From positions 1 through 64,000 of the forward strand of contig CAISJI010000022.1 in assembly GCA_903885565.1 (NCBI GenBank): a stretch of 64,000 nucleotides of DNA, given 5' to 3'. This stretch comes from an uncultured Planctomycetaceae bacterium. Lineage in GTDB: Bacteria > Planctomycetota > Planctomycetia > Pirellulales > UBA1268. Position numbers and translations under genes: made by a program. The notes beneath the pieces were generated by a model, which did not search any database, was not told the DNA's origin, and was given only the letters and a program-made list of their open reading frames with translations. Positions 52,112 to 60,663 of this stretch are shown here, piece after piece. The stretch's first letter is position 1. Every line of letters begins with the position of its first letter.

Positions 52112-53074
52112 TCAGCCGAAACATTGTGCGTCAGTTGAACGAAACCAGTCCACAAACTCGCGGATCCCCTGCTCGAACGGCACCCGGGCCTCGTATCCGA
52201 GCACGGCCTGGGATTTGTCAGGATCGGCGAATGTGAGCGGCACGTCGCCGGGCTGCGGGGGCAGGTGCTCGATCACCGCCCGACGGCCCATCGCCTCCTC
52301 GATGCTGCGAATCAGGTCAATCGTGGCGATGGTGCGGCCGCTGCCGATGTTGAACACATCCCACGGGCTTGCATGGTCTAAGGCGGCGAGAATGCCGCGG
52401 ACGGTGTCCGAGACATGCGTGTAGTCGCGGGCCGCCGAACCGTCGCCGTAGAGAGGCACGGGCCGGCCGGCGGCAATGCTCGAGGTGAATGTCGACACAG
52501 CCAGGTCTGGCCGTTGCCTGGGGCCATACACCGTGAACAACCTCACGCACTGCACCTGCAATCCATGCAGCGAGTGAAAGAGGTGGCACATGTCCTCCGC
52601 GGCCGCCTTGGTGCCCGCGTATGGAGATTCCGGCCGGGGGAGTGGATCGTCCTCTCGGAACGGCACCCGGTTGCTGGCTCCATAGACAGAACTCGACGAT
52701 GCGAAAACGACCTTGTGCACCTGGGCCATTCTCGCCGCCTCCAGGACATTGATCGTTCCACCAATGTTCACGGCACAATACAGTGAGGGCGACTGGATGG
52801 AGGCTCGCACTCCGGGGCGGGCGGCCAAGTGAACGACAGCGTCGGGCCTCGACCTCAGAAAGATCTCCGTGAGCCGCTCCGCGTCGCAGATGTCGGCTTC
52901 GATAAACTCCGCAGCCCCATGCCGCAGGACCTCCTGAAGATTCTTCTCCTTCAGTTCTCTGGGGTAGAACGGATCGAGGCTGTCGAGACAGCAGACCTGG
53001 TCTCCCCGCAGTTGGATGCTCTCGCTGAGATGCGAGCCGATGAACCCCGCGGCGCCGGTGACCAGAACTTTCAT
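52112..53074 (-). CDS. NAD-dependent epimerase/dehydratase (UDP-glucuronate 4-epimerase-like)
   Basis: MKVLVTGAAGFIGSHLSESI, VVHLAARPGVRASI, SPYAGTKAAAE, FTVYGPRQRPD. Confidence 0.93.
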   Translation of the reverse strand: MKVLVTGAAGFIGSHLSESIQLRGDQVCCLDSLDPFYPRELKEKNLQEVLRHGAAEFIEADICDAERLTEIFLRSRPDAVVHLAARPGVRASIQSPSLYCAVNIGGTINVLEAARMAQVHKVVFASSSSVYGASNRVPFREDDPLPRPESPYAGTKAAAEDMCHLFHSLHGLQVQCVRLFTVYGPRQRPDLAVSTFTSSIAAGRPVPLYGDGSAARDYTHVSDTVRGILAALDHASPWDVFNIGSGRTIATIDLIRSIEEAMGRRAVIEHLPPQPGDVPLTFADPDKSQAVLGYEARVPFEQGIREFVDWFRSTDAQCFG

Positions 53075-53231
53075 AAAATGTCTGGCCGGACTTGCGGAGT
53101 GTTTGGCGGTGGTCGATGCTGGTGCCTGCCCGGCACTCATCGAAAGTGTAATGTGGCCGCGGCGAGACACCAGACTCCGGGCCAGCGGGGATCCTCTGGT
53201 TGAGCATCAGCAGCAGGAAGCGGTCAACGTC

Positions 53232-53852
53232 ATGTGCGGAATCTGCGGCTTGGTCTGGTTTGACCCCGCCAAGCCGGTGGACGCCTGCATGGTGGACCGG
53301 ATGATGTCCACGCTGGTGCACCGGGGGCCCAACCGCCTGTGGCCGTCGCAGTCGCTCAGAAAGCTGCGGCTGCCGGCCTGGCTCCTGATGGCATCGCTGC
53401 GAGATCAACTCTTCGACGACTCGGTCTACGCCACGATCGAACCAGACTTCAGGGCTTCACGCGAGGCGCTGCTCGCCACCTACGACCGGCTACGACCGCA
53501 ACTGGAGCCTTTGTCGCCGATCAATGCCTACTTCGCGGGGCTCGCGGCCAGCATCCCGCCCTATCTCCGGTGCGCCGGCGGCACGCCAAAGCATATCTTC
53601 CGTGAGGAGATTCGGGGGAAACTGCCGCCTTTCATCATGGCGCACCCCAAACGCGGCTTCGGCATGCCACCCTCCTACCACAACGTCCAATCGTGGCACG
53701 ATGCCATCGCCCGGTTACGCCGGGAGAACCCGCTGCTGGAGAGCATGATCGACTTCGGCGGCCAGTCGTGCTGGAGCGGCGGCCTCAGCTGGCATGTTCT
53801 CTATCTGGGCACGTGGTTGGCTCACCGATCCGGAGCGTCGTTGCCATGCTGA
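53232..53852 (+). pseudogene. asnB: Internally deleted asparagine synthase (glutamine-hydrolysing)
   Basis: MCGICGLVWFD...TLVHRGPN directly joined to C-terminal-like KHIFREEIRGKLPPFIMAHPKRGFGMPP; 206 aa versus roughly 600 for the family. Confidence 0.8.
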
Positions 53853-54991
53853 TGACGGGCAGTTCCATGCAGAACCAGAATGCCAAGGCAGAGCGACGAC
53901 CGCTGATCTATGTCTATCAACTGCCTCCCCATCTGAACGTGGAGACAGTGCAACGCCATCCCTCGCAGAGTCTCGACTTCTGGTATGTGGAGCATCTGTT
54001 TCACCAGAATGTGCTGACGAGCGATTTCGTAACCCTTGATCCGGAAGACGCCGATTTCTTTCTCATCCCGTTCTATCCCGCCTGCTACTTTGCGGCCTTT
54101 GCCTACGATCGCGGGATCAATCCTGCGCGATGGACGCGTCTCCAGCGGTATCGCTCCGAACTGCACGTTCATCTTGGATTTCGCGAGATGATGCGGATCG
54201 TGCGGTCACAGCCGACGTGGAAAAGGCTGGAGGGGCGGCGCCACCTGCTCGTCTTTGGGCAGGGGCGTGGGGCGAACAGCGGGTATTTCTGGCGGTGGTA
54301 CGGTCCGCAGGTGCGTCGCTGCACGTTCCTTGGAGTGGAGGCGCGTCCTTGGGGAGACCCGACCTCCTTTCGGATCGGTCATGACGCAGTGATTCCGGGA
54401 TACACCCCCTGGCAGGACGTCATCGACGAATTGACTGCTGAAAACCTGCCGCGGGACATCCTCATCCACTTTCGGGGCCGGTCGTGGGGAGCGGTACGAC
54501 CGGAAATTTTCCGGCATCTCCGGCCGGCGCCGGAGATCGTGCTGGACGAGGCAGTACGGTTCGCCCTTGGCGGAGAGAATCGCCGCGCATCGCGGGCGGA
54601 TGCCGTGGAGTATTTCCGCGAACTCCATCGCAGCGTGTTCTGTCTGTGCCCGGCCGGGTGGACGCCATGGAGCAAGCGGATCTACGAGACGATTCTGTGC
54701 GGCGCGATCCCCGTATTCATTCCTGGCTCGTTCGTTCCACCATTCCCCGGGCAGATCGATTTTGAGAGGTTTTCCGTGACGGTGACGATGGACCAACTGC
54801 CCCATCTCGAGCAGATCCTGCGGTCCATTCCCGCCGAGCGAGTGAAGGAAATGCTCGCGGAGGTTGGCCGTGTCCGACGGCACTTCATCTGGCACGCGCA
54901 GACGCTTCCGGGCGACGCCTTCGACACCGTCGTGCGGGGCCTCTCTGGTGGCCCGGCGGCGAACATGCAGGACGGGCCGCGCTTGCAATGA
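53846..54991 (+). CDS. Exostosin-family glycosyltransferase
   Basis: PLIYVYQLPPHLN, ADFFLIPFYPACYF, FCLCPAGWTPWSKRIYETILCGAIPVFIPGSFVPPF. Confidence 0.88.
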   Translation: MLMTGSSMQNQNAKAERRPLIYVYQLPPHLNVETVQRHPSQSLDFWYVEHLFHQNVLTSDFVTLDPEDADFFLIPFYPACYFAAFAYDRGINPARWTRLQRYRSELHVHLGFREMMRIVRSQPTWKRLEGRRHLLVFGQGRGANSGYFWRWYGPQVRRCTFLGVEARPWGDPTSFRIGHDAVIPGYTPWQDVIDELTAENLPRDILIHFRGRSWGAVRPEIFRHLRPAPEIVLDEAVRFALGGENRRASRADAVEYFRELHRSVFCLCPAGWTPWSKRIYETILCGAIPVFIPGSFVPPFPGQIDFERFSVTVTMDQLPHLEQILRSIPAERVKEMLAEVGRVRRHFIWHAQTLPGDAFDTVVRGLSGGPAANMQDGPRLQ

Positions 54992-55065
54992 GTCTGCACG
55001 AGACCTTGGAGCTGAAATTGATCGATATCCCGCAGCTCGTCGACAAGATCGTTTCATGCCGTTAG
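54988..55065 (+). other. 25-codon mini-ORF overlapping the exostosin stop and the next glycosyltransferase start
   Basis: MSLHETLELKLIDIPQLVDKIVSCR*; ATGA overlap at 54988..54991; next ATG at 55056. Confidence 0.4.
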
Positions 55066-56104
55066 ACCGACCACTCCGGTTGCTGAAAGTTGTGCCCTAT
55101 CCGGTGATTCCTGACAGCGCCGGGGGGAAGATCCGGGGCGTGCAATTGTCGCGGGCGCTGGCCCGCGCCGGCGTCGATGTCACGATCCTCACCCCGTGGC
55201 ATCCGCGGCAGAAACCGTCTCTTTACGAGCATGAGCCGTTTCGGCTGCGGCAGGTGCCCTATCCCTTTGTCCTGCCACTGCTTTTCACCGACCGGCCGCT
55301 GCCCTACCAGTATTTGTCGTCGTTTCATCCAGGGCTGGGCTGGCTGGCCGCCTCTTCACTGCGCGGATGCGACATCTATCACTTCGAGCATCCCCAGTTT
55401 GCGTCGCTGGCCCGCCGGCTGCCGGCAGCCGCGAACGTCATGTACGGCTCGCATATTTTCGAGCATGACTACGTGGTGCAGGAGTGCCGGAGCGAATGGG
55501 CGGCGCGGGTGGCGAAAGCCCGCGTGTTTACGTTGGAGAGGTCGCTTCTCGAGCGAAGTCAGCACGTCTTCGCCGTGTCGCAGGCGGACAAAGAACGGTT
55601 CGCGGAGTTGTATCCGGTGGACGCGGGGAAGATCACCGTGGCTCCCAATGGGATTGCCGATCTGCGGCCGTTGGGCACCGATCAGACGCGGGTCCTGTAA
55701 CGATTTCCGCAGATCGCGTCCTATGCATCCCGGGCGGTCTGTAGCGGCAGCGACGTGGAGCACAATCGCGCCGCCGTGAGGTTTATCCTCGATGAACTGG
55801 CCCCACTCCGGCCCGACGCCGCTTTCGTCGTCCACGGCTCCTGCGGTCGGCAGTTCACCGGCATCGGCCTGGCGCCGAACGTGTTCGTCGACACAGATCC
55901 GTTCCGGTTCGATGACTATGCGGTGACCGGATTCGTGGGCATCAACCCGGTGACAACGGGCGGCGGCACGAACCTGAAGGTGCAGCACTCCCTGAGCCGT
56001 GGCCTGCCGGTGGTATCGACGCCGTTCGGCATGCGCGGGCACGAAGACTTCCGGCGTGCGGTGACCGTGTGCGAACTGGCGGATTTCTCTGACGCACTGA
56101 AAAA
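55056..56104 (+). pseudogene. Glycosyltransferase family 4 gene with in-frame TAA (55698..55700)
   Basis: PYPVIPDSAGGKIRGVQLSRALARAGVDVTIL ... VAPNGIADLRP..., stop, then same frame RFPQIASYASRAVCSGSDVEHNRAAVRFILDELAP...TTGGGTNLKVQHSLSRGLPVVSTPFGMRG. Confidence 0.85.
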
Positions 56105-56250
56105 CCCTGTGGCGAGACTGATGCCCGCGCAGCTGAAAGAGCTGATGCGGCACGAGTCGATCGAGACGACTCTCCGCTTCTACGTGGGCACCGACGCTCA
56201 AACGAAAGCCGACGCGGCTTGGGCTGCATATGAGCGGGCCACAGCGCCAG
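56105..56250 (+). pseudogene. C-terminal remnant of a tyrosine recombinase/integrase
   Basis: LMPAQLKELMRHESIETTLRFYVGTDAQTKADAAWAAYE resembles integrase C-terminus (H-I-TT-YY region); no upstream catalytic domain. Confidence 0.7.
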
Positions 56251-56362
56251 CATTTTTGGGCGGTCTACCTAACAGTTCGTCTCACAGTGGCCGATCTGAG
56301 CCTTCGAGCGCGAGTGGTTCGACTGCTCGTAAGTCCAAGCGGCAACAGGGGGTTACGAAAAA

Positions 56363-56436
56363 TGGGGCTGCTGGGACTCGAACCCAGGACCAACGGATTA
56401 AAAGTCCGATGCTCTAACCAACTGAGCTACAGCCCC
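56363..56436 (-). tRNA. tRNA-Lys (TTT)
   Basis: GGGGCTG acceptor pairs with CAGCCCC; GCTC-AGTTGGTTA-GAGC D arm; CTTTTAA anticodon loop; CTGGG-TTCGAGT-CCCAG T arm. Confidence 0.97.
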
Positions 56437-56772
56437 GAGACCCTATCCTACCGTAGGCCAGCCCGCCAGCAACCGGGGCCTTTGCCGGCCGTGAAACCCA
56501 CAAAACAGGCTTGAAAAACAGTGTTTCGGCTTGGGTTGATCGAACCCAGAAAATGCTGATCTGTGCCCCTCTCACTCTCCGTGGAAAAAGTCATCCCTGC
56601 CCCTCTGAACTGAAAGCCAGTTCACTTTGCCGACCGGTGGAAACGCCGAAGATTTCCCCGGTCGGCAGGCATCGCCTCCAGCGATGTGGCACTTTATCCA
56701 GGGCCTGCCAGGGGGATGAGGAACTGAGTCATAGTCCGCGCCGGCCTCCCGGGACCTGCGTAGAAATCATCT

Positions 56773-57666
56773 ATGAAACTTTTCTACTCACCCGATTACG
56801 TCGCCAGCGGTGTCTCGTTCGAAACGCTGCAGAAACCAGCCTGGATTGCGGAGTCTCTCAGCCGCTCTCCGATTGATGGAGTGGCAATTGAGGAGCCTGA
56901 GTCGCTTTCCATCGGCACCGTTGAAGAGACGCACGATCCGATCTACGTCAGCGCCATTGAGGCCGGTGAGCCGGGGTGTCTGGCAGAGTCGCAGGGCTTC
57001 CGCTGGGACGCATCGCTGCTGGCGGCGGTTCTGGCCAGCAACGGCGGCGTCGTGGCGGCAGCGAAGCAGGCCCTGCAGACCGGACGCAACGCTGGATGCC
57101 TCTCCAGCGGGCTGCACCATGCTCGCCGGGAAAAGGGCTGCGGTTTCTGCACATTCAACGGACTTGTCATCGCCGCCCGTGAGGCACTTCATGCCGGTGC
57201 GGAACGGGTGCTGATTCTCGACTTCGACGCCCACTGCGGCGGCGGAACGGCGTCGCTCATCAAAGGCGATCCACGCCTCGTGCAGCGGGATGTTTCGGTC
57301 GACCGTTTCGACCACTACGCTCCGCAGGCGAACGCACATCTTCAGGTAGTGACGCAGGCGGCCGACTGGCTCCCGGCAATCTGCCGACAATTGGACGAGT
57401 CAGGAGACTTTGACCTCTGCCTCTACAACGCTGGGGTCGATCCGTTTGAGGACGATGAGGGGGGCGGACTGCGGGGGATCACCCGCGAACACCTGATCAA
57501 GCGGGAGGCACTCGTATTCGACTGGGCCAGATCGCGCACGCTGCCGGTGGCGTTCGTGATGGCAGGCGGATACCTCAGCAAAAAGAACGACCGAGCACAG
57601 TTGGTGGCACTCCACAGAATCACAGTCCGCGTGGCGGCGGTGACGAGTCAGGCATCACATACTTGA
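56773..57666 (+). CDS. Histone deacetylase-superfamily (acetoin utilisation/acetylpolyamine amidohydrolase-like) protein
   Basis: GLHHARREKGCGFCTFNGL, LDFDAHCGGGTASL, YNAGVDPFEDDEGGGL, FVMAGGYLS. Confidence 0.88.
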   Translation: MKLFYSPDYVASGVSFETLQKPAWIAESLSRSPIDGVAIEEPESLSIGTVEETHDPIYVSAIEAGEPGCLAESQGFRWDASLLAAVLASNGGVVAAAKQALQTGRNAGCLSSGLHHARREKGCGFCTFNGLVIAAREALHAGAERVLILDFDAHCGGGTASLIKGDPRLVQRDVSVDRFDHYAPQANAHLQVVTQAADWLPAICRQLDESGDFDLCLYNAGVDPFEDDEGGGLRGITREHLIKREALVFDWARSRTLPVAFVMAGGYLSKKNDRAQLVALHRITVRVAAVTSQASHT

Positions 57667-57675
57667 GAGGAACAG

Positions 57676-58176
57676 ATGATCCATTTCACTCTGTCAGTTG
57701 AGAACCTTCCCTGCGTCTGCCGTGCCACGACCGCCGACATTGAGCGGGCCATCGAAAGCCTGCGATCGCCGACGGGGCCGACCTACATCAACCTCACCGG
57801 CCCAGATGGGTCGTATGCTCAGGCGGGAGGAACCAACGGCCGCTACGTGATCGAGTCGCGCGACGTGTACGGCGAGGGATTCCTGCACTGGCGGGCGGGC
57901 GTGCCGTCCGACAGTCAGGAGAAGACCTCCGTCTACTTCTACGCCAAATGCAGCCGTGGCCTTCACCGGCCGCGGAGCTGCCCCTATAAGATCGACGCAG
58001 CAGACGTGCTGGGCTGGGAGAACGTGAAGGAAGCCCTGCTGCATTACGCCGCTACTGGCGAGCGGCATCGAGGGTATTCGTGGAGAGATGTGTCGAGCGA
58101 GTATCCGTGTACAGCGAAGCACGATTCTATCAAAGAGTTTGTTCCGGCAAGCAGACAGGCGACTGACGCAAGATGA
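57676..58176 (+). CDS. Uncharacterised protein, paralogue 1 (166 aa)
   Basis: Shares GPTY/F..L, RDVYGEGF.HW.AG, CP, YPW/YSWRDVS with the next gene; 10 bp after the HDAC-like stop. Confidence 0.8.
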   Translation: MIHFTLSVENLPCVCRATTADIERAIESLRSPTGPTYINLTGPDGSYAQAGGTNGRYVIESRDVYGEGFLHWRAGVPSDSQEKTSVYFYAKCSRGLHRPRSCPYKIDAADVLGWENVKEALLHYAATGERHRGYSWRDVSSEYPCTAKHDSIKEFVPASRQATDAR

Positions 58177-58293
58177 TAATCATGATTGGAAAACCGGGCG
58201 ATGCGTTTGCAGATTTCCCCAGCCTGCCAACCACGACGGCAGACGGTGGCAAACCAGCCGCGCCCACACTTATTTCTGATACGGAGACCTCAC

Positions 58294-58794
58294 ATGCCCG
58301 GTTTCACGCTCGAACTTGAAGAATGCCCTCATCAGCTATTCGCAACCGCAGCCGACGTCGAACGAGCATTACGCATGATGGCCAAGCCTCGGGGGCCGAC
58401 GTTCGTCATGCTCAAAAAGCCATGTGGTGGATTGGCGAAGGCGTGTGGTTTCAACGACCGCTTTTGCGTCGAGACTCGTGATGTTTATGGCGAGGGTTTC
58501 AGGCACTGGCTTGCTGGTTTGCCCAACGTGAAGGACAGGTCTGATGTGGTGATGCACTTTCGCAACCATTGCGCTGTCCACGGTAAGCGGCGGTGCCCAC
58601 TTCCGGCATGGGGGGAAAACGTGCTCACCCTTTCTGACGTGCGGGCTATCCTGCTGTTTTACCAAGCCTCAGGCGAACGCCTCGGCAGCTATCCTTGGGA
58701 GGATGTATCTCAGTACTGCCTTGACGCCGCGCTCAAAGGAGACAGCAGATTCATTCGGGAAATTCGGCCGCAGGGGGCTGATCGGCGCCGCTGA
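58294..58794 (+). CDS. Uncharacterised protein, paralogue 2 (166 aa)
   Basis: MPGFTLELEECPHQLFATAADVERALRMMAKPRGPTFVMLKKP...VETRDVYGEGFRHWLAGLP...SGERLGSYPWEDVSQYC. Confidence 0.8.
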   Translation: MPGFTLELEECPHQLFATAADVERALRMMAKPRGPTFVMLKKPCGGLAKACGFNDRFCVETRDVYGEGFRHWLAGLPNVKDRSDVVMHFRNHCAVHGKRRCPLPAWGENVLTLSDVRAILLFYQASGERLGSYPWEDVSQYCLDAALKGDSRFIREIRPQGADRRR

Positions 58795-59045
58795 GAGCGG
58801 AATAACGCGGCAGCCCTGCCATCTCGACCAGCGGCACATGCCAGCCTGCCACATCTCCAGTTTCCACGTTTTCCGGAGGGCTTTTGCCACCCCCGATGCA
58901 TCTGCCATCAACCCAAAAACCTGCAGCGGTTGATGCGGCACCGGAGCATTCCTTCGATGACAGGCCCCCCGCCAGCGGCCAGCAACCGGGGCGACTGGCG
59001 GCCCAAAGAGCACCGCAACCGGGCCGAATTCGCTAGAAAAGAAAC

Positions 59046-59073
59046 TTGACCGCTAAAACGGGATGCCTATAAT
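59046..59073 (+). promoter_or_regulatory. Sigma70-type promoter
   Basis: TTGACC - 16 bp - TATAAT. Confidence 0.8.
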
Positions 59074-59084
59074 GAGATTCTATT

Positions 59085-59097
59085 GATAATGATTCTC
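59085..59097. promoter_or_regulatory. Fur-box-like site
   Basis: GATAATGATTCTC (reverse GAGAATCATTATC): 6-1-6 arrangement matching GATAAT-N-ATTATC at 11/12 positions, just downstream of the -10. Confidence 0.7.
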
Positions 59098-59129
59098 TGT
59101 CTCAATAAGCCAGAAGAGGGTCTCCTTCG

Positions 59130-60197
59130 ATGATCTGCTCGCTGAACAGGCGCCTCCGACTTTGTTTCCGATCCCGATCCACAGTCCGCGCCGTGACTCG
59201 CCCCGCCGGATTCACGCTCGTGGAATTGCTGGTGGTGATCGCGATCATCGGCACGCTCGTCGGCCTGCTGCTCCCCGCAGTGCAGGCAGCTCGTGAATCC
59301 GCCCGGCGAATCTCCTGCCAGAATAACCTGCGGCAGCTGGGAATCGGCCTCCACAACTTCGAAACTGCCAACACATATTTCCCTCCCTCGTCGTGGGCGG
59401 TCTCGACTGCATCGGAACCCTGGTCCGGACAAGCACGGCTCCTTCCGTATGCCGAGGGAGATGCGCTCTTCCAAAGAATCGATTTCTCGAAGACCTATGC
59501 AGATAAGGTGAACAAGGACCTTTTTCCCCCCAACGGCGTGGCGGCGATGAAGGTCGAAGTTCTTATCTGCCCAAACGAGATCAACAGCCGATCCAGACTC
59601 GATTCAGCCGGCGTGGCTCAGCACTTTCCGCTCTCGTACGGCCTGTGTACAGGCATTTTTAAGGTGTACGACCCGGCGACCAAAACAGACGGTGGCACGG
59701 CCTTCGCACCGTTTGCGAAACTCGCTGCAAAAGCCTTTTCCGACGGACTCGGGAAGACGCTGGCGATCTCCGAAATCAAGGCGTTCAACCCCAGATCGCA
59801 GGACATCGCAAACCTTTCCGACCCGCCACCAGATTCACCGGCGACAGCAACAGCCCTTGTCAATCCGGCCAAGTTTGCCGAGACGGGACATACCGAATGG
59901 TGCTGTGGACGCACGCTCCAGACTGGCTTCACGACCGCGTTTCCACCAAACACCTTCGTTCCCTATCAACACTCCGACGGCGTCACATACGACATCGACA
60001 TCTGTGGCAGCCGCGAGGGACTGAGCACCACAACCGCGACCTACGCCGCCGTTACGTCGCGCAGCTATCACGCCGGCATTGTGTCGTCGGCCTTCATGGA
60101 CGGCAGCGTCCGCTCCATCGCCAACGGCATTGATGGCAGCCTGTGGAAATCGCTCTCGACTCGTGCCGGGGGCGAAAATCTGCCGGGCGATTACTGA
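59130..60197 (+). CDS. DUF1559 prepilin-type protein, Fur-box associated
   Basis: [83 protein letters not shown]. Confidence 0.95.
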   Translation: MICSLNRRLRLCFRSRSTVRAVTRPAGFTLVELLVVIAIIGTLVGLLLPAVQAARESARRISCQNNLRQLGIGLHNFETANTYFPPSSWAVSTASEPWSGQARLLPYAEGDALFQRIDFSKTYADKVNKDLFPPNGVAAMKVEVLICPNEINSRSRLDSAGVAQHFPLSYGLCTGIFKVYDPATKTDGGTAFAPFAKLAAKAFSDGLGKTLAISEIKAFNPRSQDIANLSDPPPDSPATATALVNPAKFAETGHTEWCCGRTLQTGFTTAFPPNTFVPYQHSDGVTYDIDICGSREGLSTTTATYAAVTSRSYHAGIVSSAFMDGSVRSIANGIDGSLWKSLSTRAGGENLPGDY

Positions 60198-60455
60198 GCG
60201 AGCCACGCGGCCCATACTCCAAGCGACATCGCCTGGATCCGCGGCAAATCGACCAGCGTGGCACTGGCAGGCTGAGAACAAGGTGCCCGATAGCTGCCTG
60301 CGACGGGGCTGGCAGAGAGCGTTGCAAAAGCTCGCAAGCACCAGCCAGCAGCCACCGGGGAGGCACCTCCGGGAACGCCGCCCGAATCAGCCAGATGGAG
60401 CCGCCGCAACAACCGGCCACCCAGCCGGGGGAAAGAGTTGCCGGCCAAACAGAAA

Positions 60456-60539
60456 TGCCCGAGAGAGGACTTGAACCTCCACCCAGTTACCTGGACAAGA
60501 ACCTGAATCTTGCGCGTCTGCCAATTCCGCCACTCGGGC
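60456..60539 (-). tRNA. tRNA-Leu (CAG)
   Basis: GCCCGAG/CTCGGGC acceptor, TTCAGGT anticodon loop in CAAGA/TCTTG stem, long variable arm, GGTTCAAGTCC T arm. Confidence 0.95.
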
Positions 60540-60663
60540 GAGTGGACCGCTCAAAGCGGCGCGAGAAAATAGCCTACCAGCCCCACCGGCCGACGCAAGA
60601 CTGGCCCCTGTTTTATCGGATATGCCGGGCTGGCTTCATCTGCCGCAGGCGGGCAGAAATCCC

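Noticed and set aside
56330-56417. C-terminal NGAAGTRTQDQRIKSPML of the 55755..56417 ORF
   Set aside because: Simply the antisense translation of tRNA-Lys, a well-known false protein sequence.
56511-56876. 121-aa ORF between tRNA-Lys and the HDAC-like gene
   Set aside because: Overlaps the well-supported HDAC-like start; composition looks non-coding.
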